A DNA stretch of 64,000 nt, from NCBI GenBank assembly GCA_026004795.1, contig BPJV01000002.1, positions 124,001-188,000 of the forward strand, read 5' to 3'. Position 1 is the first letter of the stretch, and every line of letters starts with the position of its first letter. The notes under the pieces are model-generated. The model saw nothing but the letters and a program-made list of their open reading frames with translations. It was not told where the DNA came from and did not search any database. The stretch comes from Pirellulaceae bacterium. Its GTDB lineage: Bacteria; Planctomycetota; Planctomycetia; Pirellulales; Pirellulaceae. A program made the translations under genes and the position numbers. Below, in pieces: positions 9,674-19,144 of this stretch.

Positions 9674-10129
9674 TGTCTACACTCCAGCACCTGGTGATAA
9701 CCTACCATCCATCATCGCCAAAGAGACCTCTCCCAGTATGGGGTGTTTTCCGGTCGATCTTCGCTGATTACAAGACGTCGAGCCGACATCTGCAAGGAGG
9801 CCCCTTCCGGCGATTCGCTTAGCCGTGGCAAGAACCATGCCGGTGCCATTTGATCTCGATCGCCACTTTCTCGCCGCGCTGTGGAGGTGGCGGCCAATCA
9901 CCGGCTGCTACGATTGGCTTCGCGATTGCACTGGCGGCCCTCGGCCCGCCACCCCCCGGTGGCAGGCCCTCCTGACTTTACGCCCGCAAGCCCACGTCCG
10001 ACAGCCGCCCCTCGACCACCTCGCCGCGCGTGATCTGACCCACCTCGATCATGACGCGTTCCAGGTGCTACCGATGCGAGCGCCAAGTCGTGACAATAGA
10101 AGACGTTCTCCAGCCCGATACCGGACCGA
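9674..10129. other. 456-base gap, no supported gene
   Basis: Lies between the DUF6807 gene (upstream on the minus strand) and nnrD. A GC-rich inverted repeat occurs around 9945-9970 without a T-tract. On the minus strand 9978-10052 reads as a 24-codon, protein-like fragment ending in TAA (MIEVGQITRGEVV...), which could be the remnant of a decayed gene. Nothing further can be supported. Confidence 0.3.
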
Positions 10130-11134
10130 CTATGGGTTCTCCGCTACCCATCGACGATACAGGCCATCGATGTCGGCCTGTTGGTAGTCCCCCTCGTGGA
10201 AGACGAAACGGTGCTTGAACGTCAGCGTTTCTCCCTGAGGCAAGCGGTAATCGCCCAGGTGCTCATCCGACTTGTTCTCAAAGTGGTGGATTCCGTATGG
10301 ATTGGCGGACAATAAACCATAATCACGCGCATGCCACCAGGTGGGATGCCGGAGATTGGTTGGGTGATCGAACATGGCGATGCCGACCGTTCGGCCATCA
10401 AAATCGGCCCAGTAGTCGATCCAGGGCGCCCGTTTACCCCAGATCTGGTCCTCGCGGACACCATTGGCGTTGATGGCTTTGCCAGCCGCGATGGGCCCCT
10501 TGATCCGCAGACGGGGGTGCATGCGAATTCCCATCTGACCATCTTTGTTATCACCAAATACGAGGTCGGAGACCGATGCGTGGTAGGTGACGTAGTAGTC
10601 GATGCACCGCACGCCAGGCGCCGTAGAGAAACGGATCTCCCGCGTGTCATGCGCCACCAGCTTTCCGTGGCGATCCACCAAGCGATTCTTGGCAAAGATC
10701 GCATTTCCTTCGACCCGCACTTCCTCACTTTGCGTCGTCCCCGCATTGTCCCCCGCATGCCAGAAACTCTCGCCATTGACATCCATATGACCAAACCAAA
10801 TCGATTTGTGGTGCGGATGGTCCTCCGCCTCGTACGGTGTCCCTTGTTTCATGGGATAGTCGCGAGTCATCCGAATTCCATAGGGACCGATAACCGGCCA
10901 CAGGATGGGCTTCTCATATCCTTGGAAGATGTACTCGGTAAACAGTTCGTCACCGATGGTTACCGTAACGCGGTCGTCCTTCTGCACCAGGCGGATTTCC
11001 TCATCGGCCCACGTCCAGGCCCCCAGGGACGCGGTCAGGAACCCAATACACAGAGCTATCCCACCACCAGGCGTCTGACGATTCCTCGCTAGACTCGGGA
11101 AGCACCAGCGCAGCGACATTACTAACCAATTCAT
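10130..11134 (-). CDS. Secreted DUF6807 (PmoA-like) family protein
   Basis: A 334-residue exported protein of the DUF6807 family, often mislabelled methane oxygenase PmoA and common in planctomycetes. The ATG at 11134 is chosen because CAGGAG lies 7 bases upstream; the longer reading frame adds 51 unlikely residues. The first 30 or so residues form a signal peptide with likely cleavage after TWA. The conserved HPHHKSIWFGH segment and a downstream FWH suggest a His-rich active or metal site, but the family's activity is not established. It is transcribed divergently from the CE15-type esterase, which suggests a role in saccharide use. Confidence 0.8.
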   Translation of the reverse strand: MNWLVMSLRWCFPSLARNRQTPGGGIALCIGFLTASLGAWTWADEEIRLVQKDDRVTVTIGDELFTEYIFQGYEKPILWPVIGPYGIRMTRDYPMKQGTPYEAEDHPHHKSIWFGHMDVNGESFWHAGDNAGTTQSEEVRVEGNAIFAKNRLVDRHGKLVAHDTREIRFSTAPGVRCIDYYVTYHASVSDLVFGDNKDGQMGIRMHPRLRIKGPIAAGKAINANGVREDQIWGKRAPWIDYWADFDGRTVGIAMFDHPTNLRHPTWWHARDYGLLSANPYGIHHFENKSDEHLGDYRLPQGETLTFKHRFVFHEGDYQQADIDGLYRRWVAENP

Positions 11135-11304
11135 CGGAAACTCCTGAAAAAGAACCGAGCAACAAGTCCGTTTCGCGCCGTGAGCGAAGGAAGACTCTTC
11201 GACGATATCGATCTCCCCATCAAGGAGACTCTTCCACGCTAGAGATTCCTTGAACAACGTTCCACCAGCCGAGCAGGGAAACACCAAGGAAACGACGAGA
11301 CGAA

Positions 11305-11313
11305 TGTTATAAT
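11305..11313 (+). promoter_or_regulatory. Extended -10 promoter for the CE15 gene
   Basis: TGTTATAAT is a perfect extended -10 element (TGn plus TATAAT) about 120 bases before the CE15 start. No matching -35 is visible, as expected for extended -10 promoters. It sits in the divergent gap with the DUF6807 gene. Confidence 0.5.
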
Positions 11314-11431
11314 TGTAATTCGTTCCCGTCTATCGCTGCCAGGGAGGCACCGACGTCGTACCTCTCCCACCCCCTGAGGGCGGCGGCCTCCCTTGCCTGC
11401 TCCCAGCTTCACCTTCCAGGAGTTAGAAACC

Positions 11432-13561
11432 GTGTTGCATCAGTGTCTTCAACGCATCGTCTGGATGACCACCATCCCCTGCGTCTTGAGCGCCTTACAT
11501 GCCGGGGCTCGTGCTCAACAGCCGCGATTCGTCCCCAACTACGACGAACAGCGCGTGCCCGCATTCGAGCTCCCCCCCATTATGACACCGGAACTTGAGC
11601 AGGCAGAGGATTTTGCGGCCGCCTGGCAGCAGCGGCGTGCTGAGTTGTTGGACCTGTTCGCTACTCAGGTATATGGTGTTGCTCCCCAGGATGGCTTCGA
11701 AGTGCACATAGAGCGCTTCGAGTCGGGGGAGGCGTTGGGAGGTCGAGCATGGCGGCAGCAGTTTCGGGTCGCGATCAAGACGTCCCATGGCCAACGCGAC
11801 ATTGACCTACTCGTCTACACGCCGCAAGCGGCAGTGGGCAGCATTCCTTGTTTCTTGGGATTGAACTTTTACGGCAATCACACCATCGCGGACGATCCGG
11901 CCATCGCCATCACCAAATCTTGGTGCCGTTCCTCGGAAGAGTTCGGAGTCGTCGATCACCGTGCGACGGCGGCGGGGCGCGGCAAACGGGCTTCCCGCTG
12001 GCCGGTAGGGAAGATCATCGATGCCGGCTTTGGATTGGCCACCGCCTACTATGGCGACATCGACCCCGATTTTGACGACGGATTCACCAACGGTGTCCAT
12101 GGCCTGTTTCCGCAACATCGTCCCTCAGCGGAACAACCGAGCCGTTGGGGATCGATCGCGGCTTGGGCTTGGGGACTGTCCCGCATACTGGATGGCATCG
12201 CGCAGGGTGTACCTCAGATCGATCCGCAACGCGTGGTGGTGATTGGTCATTCCCGATTGGGAAAGACGGCCCTATGGGCTGGAGCATCGGACGAACGTTT
12301 CGCCGGCGTGATTTCCAACGACTCCGGTTGTGGCGGAGCCGCGTTGAGTCGCCGCGCGTTCGGCGAAACCGTAGCCCGCATCAACAGCGCCTTCCCGCAC
12401 TGGTTCTGCCCCAACTTCAAGCAGTACGACGAGCGGGAATCCGCCTTGCCAATCGATCAGCACCAGTTGCTCGCCTGTATCGCCCCGCGGCCACTGCACG
12501 TCGCCAGCGCGTCGGAAGACTTGTGGGCCGACCCGCGCGGAGAGTTCTTAGCGACGAAGTTGGCGAGCATCGTGTGGGAATCCTTCGGGTATCCGCCTTT
12601 CCCGCTCGACGCTTTTCCTCCCCCCGATACGGCGGTCCTCGGCCGAGTGAGCTATCACCTCCGCGCTGGGAGGCATGATTTGACGGTGTGGGATTGGCAG
12701 CAGTACCTCCAAACCATGCAACAACAAGTTGCGGGAGAAAAGCTGCGCATTGGTTGGCAACAGAACTTTCTCCATATCGAAGGAGAGCGCATCCCTGGAG
12801 GCCGCATCGATATCCATTACTTGGAAGCCTATTGCCGCGATGGTTCGTCGCATGCCGATTGGGTCCAGCACACGGTCGTGGGCCATCGCACGCAATTGGT
12901 CGAGGCGAGTGCCGATGGTACCTTCCTGAAGCTTCACTGTCAGGTGCGTGACGGCCTGCAGGTAACGCATGAAATCCGCAGCGGCTGGGACTGCGTCACC
13001 TTTGATATCCTGGCGGAGAACCCAACGGATCGCCGCAGCGAAGTCCACTGGGCGCAACCATGCATGCGCGTGGACCGATTTACGGGGCGCAACCAGAATA
13101 CGTACTTGGAAAAGTCGTTCATTTTCGTCAATGGGCGTCTGCAACGTCTCCCCTGCGAACCCTGGGCCACCACCGCGCGGTACACCCCCGGCCAGGTATG
13201 GCGACCGCAGCACGTTCCCCCCACCGACGTCAACCCTCGTCCGTTGAGCCCCATTCATCCGAGCCACGGGTTGATCGGCTGCTTTTCTCATGACGAGTCG
13301 ATGGTATTGGCCATTGCTTTCGAACCGTGGCAGGAATTATTCCAAGGAGTCATTGTATGCTTGCACAACGACTTTCGCTTGGGAGGAATTCCGGCCGGGG
13401 AAAAACGTCGCGTGCGCGGCTGCCTTTATTTGCAGCCGGCCGATATTCCGCGCCTGCTACGTCGCTACGCCGCCGACTTTCCTGAGCGGGTAGAGGCTTC
13501 GCGATGGGGCGGGGGATCGCCTAAGGAGCCCCCCCAGGGACGCCTCGCGAGCGCTCACTAA
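11432..13561 (+). CDS. CE15-type glucuronoyl esterase with extra C-terminal domain
   Basis: A secreted alpha/beta hydrolase matching carbohydrate esterase family 15, which cleaves ester bonds between lignin alcohols and glucuronic acid on xylan. GTG at 11432 is chosen because CCAGGAG precedes it at good spacing; an in-frame TTG at 11393 would lengthen the signal peptide. Counting from the GTG (709 residues), a signal peptide ends near residue 29, GHSRLGK carries Ser274, SASED carries a likely acidic residue (Glu362), and RAGRHD carries His415. The esterase ends near 430. The last 280 residues form a separate, Trp-rich and probably beta-rich domain ending in a conserved-looking LHNDFRLGG region that I do not recognise. 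Confidence 0.85.
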   Translation: MLHQCLQRIVWMTTIPCVLSALHAGARAQQPRFVPNYDEQRVPAFELPPIMTPELEQAEDFAAAWQQRRAELLDLFATQVYGVAPQDGFEVHIERFESGEALGGRAWRQQFRVAIKTSHGQRDIDLLVYTPQAAVGSIPCFLGLNFYGNHTIADDPAIAITKSWCRSSEEFGVVDHRATAAGRGKRASRWPVGKIIDAGFGLATAYYGDIDPDFDDGFTNGVHGLFPQHRPSAEQPSRWGSIAAWAWGLSRILDGIAQGVPQIDPQRVVVIGHSRLGKTALWAGASDERFAGVISNDSGCGGAALSRRAFGETVARINSAFPHWFCPNFKQYDERESALPIDQHQLLACIAPRPLHVASASEDLWADPRGEFLATKLASIVWESFGYPPFPLDAFPPPDTAVLGRVSYHLRAGRHDLTVWDWQQYLQTMQQQVAGEKLRIGWQQNFLHIEGERIPGGRIDIHYLEAYCRDGSSHADWVQHTVVGHRTQLVEASADGTFLKLHCQVRDGLQVTHEIRSGWDCVTFDILAENPTDRRSEVHWAQPCMRVDRFTGRNQNTYLEKSFIFVNGRLQRLPCEPWATTARYTPGQVWRPQHVPPTDVNPRPLSPIHPSHGLIGCFSHDESMVLAIAFEPWQELFQGVIVCLHNDFRLGGIPAGEKRRVRGCLYLQPADIPRLLRRYAADFPERVEASRWGGGSPKEPPQGRLASAH

Positions 13562-13622
13562 CCAGTCTAAAATCTGGTACACGGGTGTGTTGGGTTGGAC
13601 ACCGCCCTGTGGGACGAGTAAC

Positions 13623-13748
13623 TCAAGGGACCGCGAAGTCGCCCACCAGGTCTGCGTGGGAAAAGCCGTGGAAGGGCAGGCTGCGAAGCAATTCCGCGCC
13701 GGCTGCCCAGGCGGCTTCGTCGAGCAGGCCTCGTTCTGCAGGCTTCAT
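13623..13748 (-). CDS. Possible 41-residue protein
   Basis: An ATG-initiated frame in the gap between the CE15 and esterase/SMP-30 genes. Its translation begins MKPAERGLLDEAAWAAGAEL and has protein-like composition without low complexity. There is no ribosome site and no recognised domain, and the open frame continues upstream of the ATG without a stop for some distance. It may be a real small protein or a gene remnant. Confidence 0.25.
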   Translation of the reverse strand: MKPAERGLLDEAAWAAGAELLRSLPFHGFSHADLVGDFAVP

Positions 13749-13851
13749 GCAGCAGGTTAGGCGCTGATTCCGGTGGTTGCGAATCGCCGTGGCGTTCGTC
13801 GGCCGACGGGGGAGAGATAAGCATCGTTCGACCAGATTGGATCACTGAATA

Positions 13852-15645
13852 ATGGGAATGGGTATGAAAAACTCGCGAGGGCAATGGCAAATTGGTTGCA
13901 TCGTCGCCAGCCTGTCATGGGTGCTGGTGTGGTGTGGGTGGATGGAAACAACGTCGGTTTTCGGTCAGGACAACACCGAGCCGGATTATCCACTCCCGCC
14001 CGAGGCGATACGGCAGGAAGGCGTGCCGGAGGGAGAAGTCCTGGGACCGTTTCCGATGGAAAGCCGAATTTTTCCTGGCACGAGACGCAACTATTGGTTA
14101 TACGTTCCTGCTCAGTACACGCCGGAGAAGGCCGCTGCGGTACTGATCGTTCAGGACGGGTTGAATCGTGCCCGTGGTTGGAATCTGCCCATCGTAATGG
14201 ACAACCTGATTCATGCTGGCGACATGCCGGTGACGATCGGCGTCTTTGTCGATCCGGGGGTGGTCCCGCCCAAGCGAGACGAGGCCCAACCGCGGTTCAA
14301 CCGCAGTTTTGAATACGATTCGCTTGGCGACCGATACGCGCGATTCTTGTTGGAAGAGCTGTTGCCGGAAGTGGCCAAGCAGTACAACCTCAGCAATAAT
14401 CCGAACGACCGGGCTCTTGCCGGTGCAAGCTCCGGCGCCATTTGCGCATTCAATGCGGCATGGGAACGCCCCGATGCGTTCCGACGCGTTCTCAGTACGA
14501 TCGGGACCTATGTGGGACTGCGCGGCGGCAACCGACTAGCGATGCTGGTGCGGCAAACCGAACCGAAACCGTTGCGCGTCTTCCTCCAGGATGGCAGCAA
14601 CGATCTGAATATCTACGCGGGTGATTGGTGGCTGGCCAACCAAGATCTGTTGTCCGCTCTCAAATGGGCCCGCTATGACGTGCACCACGTGTGGGGAACC
14701 GGAGGGCACAACGGACGGCACGCCGCGGCAATCATGCCTGAGGCGCTGCGTTGGTTGTGGCGTGATTGGCCACAGGAGATCACGCCGGCGGACCAGAGCG
14801 ACTTGGATCGGCGCATCAACGTGCTGATTCATGGTGAGGGCTGGCGCGAGGTAAGCTCTGGGCACCAACAGGTGGAGGCCATCGCCACCAATGCCGCCGG
14901 CGATGTTTTCTTTGCAGATGCGAAGGCCGAGCGGATCTATCAGCTAGCTGCCGATGGAAAAACTCGTCTGTTCGCCGACCAAGTCGGCAAGATCAATGAA
15001 TTGGCCTTTGGCCCGGCCAACCGTTTGTTAGCCATCCGTGATGGTAAACAACTAGTGGAATTCGGAAATGACGGTGGTGTTCAAGTACTTTTTCAAGGCG
15101 AACGCTTGACCGCCCTTACCACCCTGCCGGATCTACTCATCGTAGTCGACTCTTCCGTTCCTCATGCGATCAGCTGTCGATACGATGGCTCGGTTCTTGG
15201 CACCACGGCTTTAGCCATGCCAGCCGACGCGATTTGTCCAACCGCTGACCATGCTTTTGTGCACCTTGTTTCGTCGGGCAATCAAATGACGCGACAGGCT
15301 CGACTGGATCCAACCGGCGGAACCCTCGATGCGCTGCAACCTTATGGCTACCTGCATATGCCTTACGCTTCCCAGGAAAGCGGAGCGGTGGATGTCGAGG
15401 TGGACTCCCACGGACACATTTACGTCGCCAGCCTACAAGGAATCCAGATTCTCGATCAGCTCGGAAGGGTCAACATCAACCTGCTACCTCCCTCGCGTAC
15501 TCCTTTGCGAGCCATCGCCTTTGGAGGAGCCGATCGCCGCACCTTGTTTGCTACCGACGGTGCGCGGTTGTTCGCCCGCTCCTTGAATACGATTGGCCGC
15601 TCATCCATCCAACCACCCGCGGTACCACCTCGGCCTCGTCTGTAA
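13852..15645 (+). CDS. Secreted enterochelin-esterase-like hydrolase fused to SMP-30-like propeller
   Basis: A 597-residue exported two-domain protein. A signal sequence covers residues 1-38 (cleavage near VFGQ). Residues 60-310 form an esterase D/Fes-type alpha/beta hydrolase with GASSG at 191-195 (Ser193), an acidic position in QDGSND (247-251) and GTGGHNG with His286. Residues 330-590 read as an SMP-30/gluconolactonase-like propeller (DVFFADAKAERIYQLAADG and similar strands). Three in-frame ATGs (13852, 13858, 13864) are possible starts and no good ribosome site discriminates between them. It follows the CE15 gene and precedes the PVC cytochrome gene. By inference it is a periplasmic carbohydrate esterase. 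Confidence 0.82.
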   Translation: MGMGMKNSRGQWQIGCIVASLSWVLVWCGWMETTSVFGQDNTEPDYPLPPEAIRQEGVPEGEVLGPFPMESRIFPGTRRNYWLYVPAQYTPEKAAAVLIVQDGLNRARGWNLPIVMDNLIHAGDMPVTIGVFVDPGVVPPKRDEAQPRFNRSFEYDSLGDRYARFLLEELLPEVAKQYNLSNNPNDRALAGASSGAICAFNAAWERPDAFRRVLSTIGTYVGLRGGNRLAMLVRQTEPKPLRVFLQDGSNDLNIYAGDWWLANQDLLSALKWARYDVHHVWGTGGHNGRHAAAIMPEALRWLWRDWPQEITPADQSDLDRRINVLIHGEGWREVSSGHQQVEAIATNAAGDVFFADAKAERIYQLAADGKTRLFADQVGKINELAFGPANRLLAIRDGKQLVEFGNDGGVQVLFQGERLTALTTLPDLLIVVDSSVPHAISCRYDGSVLGTTALAMPADAICPTADHAFVHLVSSGNQMTRQARLDPTGGTLDALQPYGYLHMPYASQESGAVDVEVDSHGHIYVASLQGIQILDQLGRVNINLLPPSRTPLRAIAFGGADRRTLFATDGARLFARSLNTIGRSSIQPPAVPPRPRL

Positions 15646-15870
15646 GCGCTCAGCCCCCTTATGGGGCGCGCGGCGACGTGCGCATGGGTGCTACGCTGAG
15701 CGGTTGCAAACGATTTCAATTTCGAGGATAGTGTGTTCACGATGGCGGCCGGTCGCCGATCGGCGGCCGGCCTGTGCGCCCCTTGTCTGTGATACAGAAG
15801 GTTTCCAGCGATCCAAGCGTCGTGGTCCACGGCGCACTCACCCTCCAAACTCTCCTTATGAGGAATCCTG

Positions 15871-18381
15871 ATGAACGACATGTTACGAGCCATTCTGATC
15901 GGGGTTTTATTGGTCGGCACCAGCTCTTCGCTTTACGCGAATAACGATCAATCTCCGGCGGGAGAATTCAAAACGCTGCCGGGATTCGAAGTAGACATGG
16001 TGCATCCCGTTTCGGCCAGCGGTCAGGGATCCTGGGTAGCGCTCTGCCTGGATCCCCAGAAGCGGATCATTGCCAGTGATCAGTACGGCGGACTGTACCG
16101 CGTGACCTTGGACGAAGATGGGAAAGCAACCAGTGAGAAGCTGGATATTAACATTGGCATGGCACAAGGATTGCTTTATGCCTTCGATTCGCTGTACATC
16201 AATATCAATGCCCGACGCAGTGATTTGCAGGGCACGCTAGCGGAGGGACCGGGTGTGTATCGCTTGACCGATACCGACGGTGACGATCAATTCGACAAAG
16301 TCGAGTATATCGTTCCGCTGTCGGATACGGCCGGGGAGCACGGACCGCACGCGCTGGTCCTCAGTCCTGAAGGGGACAAGATCTACTTTTGCTGTGGCAA
16401 TCAGGTGGATGTGCCTAAGACTTGCCAGGCCGGTCCTGTACCGCGCTTGTGGGGAGAGGACCACCTGCTTGGCCGAATGCCCGACGCGCGAGGTCACATG
16501 GCGGGACGTTTAGCCCCCGGTGGTTTCATTATCCGTATGGATCCCGACGGTTCCCATCAGGAGCTGATCGCCACCGGTTTCCGCAACGAATATGACATCG
16601 CGTTCGATTACGATGGGGAACTGTTTACCTACGATGCCGACATGGAATGGGATGTCGGAACGCCTTGGTATCGACCGACACGAGTCAACCACGTTATCAG
16701 TGGCGCGGAATTCGGTTGGCGGAACGGGACCGGTAAGTGGCCCGATTACTACCCGGATAGTTTCGGAGCTGTGGTCAATATCGGCCCCGGCTCGCCCACG
16801 GGAATCGCTTTCGGTTACGGTGCCCGGTTTCCCAATAAGTACCAACAGGCGCTGTTCATCGCGGATTGGAGTTATGGAGTGATTCATGCCGTGCACATCC
16901 AACCGCATGGGGCGTCCTATGTCGCCGAGTTTGAACCGTTTGTCCGTGCGGCTCCGATGGCTGTGACCGATTTGGTGGTGCATCCCGACGGGAACCTTTA
17001 CTTTGCCGTCGGCGGCCGTCGCACGGGTTCCGCCTTGTACCGCGTCCGCTACACGGGCACGGAATCGACGGAGTTCGTCCCGCGGGAGGATCCTCCGGAA
17101 ATCCTGGAGGCGCGAGCTCTTCGCCACCAATTGGAATCGTACCACGGTCACGAAACTCGTGCGGCAATCCAGCCCGCATTGGAGCATATTGGTAGTGAAG
17201 ATCGGGCCCTCCGTTTTGCCGCGCGAGTCGCTTTGGAGCATCAGCCCGTGGAGTGGTGGCGCAACGAGGCATTGCACCTGGACAATCCACGTGGGCTGAT
17301 CAACGCCGCGGTCGCGTTGGCCAGAAAAGGGGACACCACCGCGCAGGTTCCCTTGATGCGGCGTCTCCATGGCATCGACTTCGCGAGCTTGGACAAACAA
17401 TCGAAACTTGAACTGTTGCGTGCCCTAGGGCTGGTCTGGATGCGCTTATCACCACCGACCGAGGAGCAACGCCAAGCGACGATCAAACAGTTGGATCACT
17501 TCTTTCCCGGTGACGATTCGCAGGTCAACCGCGAGTTGGCCATGGTGTTGGTCTATCTTCGCGCGCCGGGTATCGTCGACCGCTGCGTGGAGCAGATGCA
17601 GCGCGCAAGTGCTCAAGAAGACCAAATCCATTACGCCTTCTGCCTACGAGAAGTGAAGGAAGGGTGGAACGATGCCACCCGTCGTGCCTATTTCCAGTGG
17701 TTCTTCGATGTCGCTTCGGCGCGCGGGGGAGCGTCGTTCGGGGGATTCCTGGCCAACATTCGCAAAGTCGCCTTGGAGAATCTCAGCGAGGAAGAGCGGA
17801 TGAAGCTGGGTGAGCTGGCCGGTCCCATGCCCAGCCCCCGCGACCCGCTCGCCGAACTGGCGCCGCGCAAGGTTGTAGAAAAATGGACCGTCGATAAGCT
17901 GTGGGCGGAACTGCAAAAGGTCAAGGCAAAACCCGATTTTGAGCGGGGACGAGAACTGACCGCCGTGGCACAGTGCTTCAAGTGCCATCGCTTCAATGGA
18001 TCCGGAGGGATCCAAGGACCTGATCTTACCGCCGCAGGGCAACGGTTTAACGAAAAGGATTTGCTCATCCACATCATCGAACCGGACAAGGAGATCAGCG
18101 ATCAGTATCAAGCTACGCAGTTTCTCACCGAGGAGGGAGTTGTCGTCGGTCGTGTGGCCAACCTCCATGGCAATCGCATCTCCGTAATGACGAACATGTT
18201 CGCTCCAGGGGATTTCACCAACATCAATGTGGACTCGATCATCGAGCGCCGCCCATCCCCCATTTCCATGATGCCATCCGGGTTGCTCGATACCTTTACT
18301 CCTGAAGAGATCGCGCAAATCCTCGCCTACTTGCGCAGTGGCGGGCGCGCCGATCACGAGATCTACCAATCGAGCGAGTGA
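15871..18381 (+). CDS. PVC-type propeller/HEAT/cytochrome c membrane-bound dehydrogenase-like protein
   Basis: A large secreted protein (836 residues) of a family expanded in planctomycetes and verrucomicrobia. A signal peptide of about 24 residues precedes a propeller related to PQQ sugar dehydrogenases (about 30-410), a helical HEAT-like region (420-690) and a C-terminal mono-haem cytochrome c domain. The haem motif CFKCH is at 702-706, and a Met near 800 (SMMPSG) is the likely distal ligand. An AGGAA site precedes the ATG. It probably oxidises a sugar or alcohol in the periplasm and passes electrons to the respiratory chain. The substrate is unknown; the neighbouring esterases suggest a carbohydrate. 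Confidence 0.88.
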   Translation: MNDMLRAILIGVLLVGTSSSLYANNDQSPAGEFKTLPGFEVDMVHPVSASGQGSWVALCLDPQKRIIASDQYGGLYRVTLDEDGKATSEKLDINIGMAQGLLYAFDSLYININARRSDLQGTLAEGPGVYRLTDTDGDDQFDKVEYIVPLSDTAGEHGPHALVLSPEGDKIYFCCGNQVDVPKTCQAGPVPRLWGEDHLLGRMPDARGHMAGRLAPGGFIIRMDPDGSHQELIATGFRNEYDIAFDYDGELFTYDADMEWDVGTPWYRPTRVNHVISGAEFGWRNGTGKWPDYYPDSFGAVVNIGPGSPTGIAFGYGARFPNKYQQALFIADWSYGVIHAVHIQPHGASYVAEFEPFVRAAPMAVTDLVVHPDGNLYFAVGGRRTGSALYRVRYTGTESTEFVPREDPPEILEARALRHQLESYHGHETRAAIQPALEHIGSEDRALRFAARVALEHQPVEWWRNEALHLDNPRGLINAAVALARKGDTTAQVPLMRRLHGIDFASLDKQSKLELLRALGLVWMRLSPPTEEQRQATIKQLDHFFPGDDSQVNRELAMVLVYLRAPGIVDRCVEQMQRASAQEDQIHYAFCLREVKEGWNDATRRAYFQWFFDVASARGGASFGGFLANIRKVALENLSEEERMKLGELAGPMPSPRDPLAELAPRKVVEKWTVDKLWAELQKVKAKPDFERGRELTAVAQCFKCHRFNGSGGIQGPDLTAAGQRFNEKDLLIHIIEPDKEISDQYQATQFLTEEGVVVGRVANLHGNRISVMTNMFAPGDFTNINVDSIIERRPSPISMMPSGLLDTFTPEEIAQILAYLRSGGRADHEIYQSSE

Positions 18382-18402
18382 GCCGGAACTTGTCCGCCGT
18401 CC

Positions 18403-18441
18403 GTGGGAGCGCACCACAATGAGAAGTGGTGCGTTTCCCAC
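18403..18441. terminator. Strong stem-loop after the PVC cytochrome gene
   Basis: A 14-bp stem: 18403-18408 pairs with 18436-18441 and 18410-18417 with 18426-18433, leaving one unpaired base on one side and two on the other, with an 8-base loop. It lies 22 bases past the cytochrome stop codon and upstream of the convergent moaC end. It lacks a T-tract, so intrinsic termination is uncertain; it could instead protect the transcript end. Confidence 0.45.
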
Positions 18442-18610
18442 GTGTCACCCCACCATCGTGCTTTGCAAGGATCAGTGCATTGCCAACCACCTTGGCACAA
18501 TCGCTGCCGTATGGTTTTACCTCCCGCATGGCCCATCATGCGTCGCGGCAGTCCCCTCGCAGCGGTGTGGCCCCTTGCCAGAAGTTGGGCGGCCCGAGCG
18601 TACTACTGGA

Positions 18611-19144
18611 TCAGCGGTCGTCAGCAGAAAGAGAGGCGCGCTGAAAATCGCCGCGCGTGCCGCCAGATTTGGACAGCAATTCGATGCCTTCGATGGTCAT
18701 CTCTCGATCGACGGCCTTGACCATATCGTAAACGGTAAGCGCGGCAAGGCTGACGCCCACCATCGCTTCCATTTCTACCCCCGTCTTGCCATGGACAGCC
18801 GTCGTCATGCGAATCTCCAATCGACCGCTTGCTATCCATTGGAATTCGACTTGAGTGCTCTCCAGCGGCAAGCTGTGGCATAAGGGGATCAAGCGGTCGG
18901 TTTCCTTGGCCGCCATAATGGCAGCGATCCGAGCCACCTGCAGAACATCCCCCTTGGCGACCTGATTTTGGCGGATCAATTGTTCCGTTTGCGGTTGCAT
19001 CTGCAGCACCGCCCGAGCCACCGCTTCACGTCGTGTGATCGGCTTGTCCCCGATGTCGACCATGCGAGCACTGCCTGATGCATCAAGGTGTGTCAGCCCA
19101 GGGGACGAGGATGGTGACGGGCTCTGGTCAGGAGACTCACCCAT
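18611..19144 (-). CDS. moaC: Cyclic pyranopterin monophosphate synthase
   Basis: The second enzyme of molybdenum cofactor synthesis, converting the GTP-derived intermediate to cyclic pyranopterin monophosphate. The family landmarks are LTHLDASGSARMVD at the N-terminus, PLCHSLPL, KTGVEMEAM and SKSGGTRGDF near the C-terminus with the catalytic lysine. The chosen ATG at 19144 gives 177 residues, has GGGGGAA just upstream and overlaps the last codons of fabF by 8 bases, so the two are translationally coupled. No other moa genes are in the window. Confidence 0.95.
   Translation of the reverse strand: MGESPDQSPSPSSSPGLTHLDASGSARMVDIGDKPITRREAVARAVLQMQPQTEQLIRQNQVAKGDVLQVARIAAIMAAKETDRLIPLCHSLPLESTQVEFQWIASGRLEIRMTTAVHGKTGVEMEAMVGVSLAALTVYDMVKAVDREMTIEGIELLSKSGGTRGDFQRASLSADDR

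Noticed and set aside
16510-17400. 296-codon minus-strand frame
   Set aside because: Lies inside the PVC cytochrome gene; rich in Arg and shows no domain.
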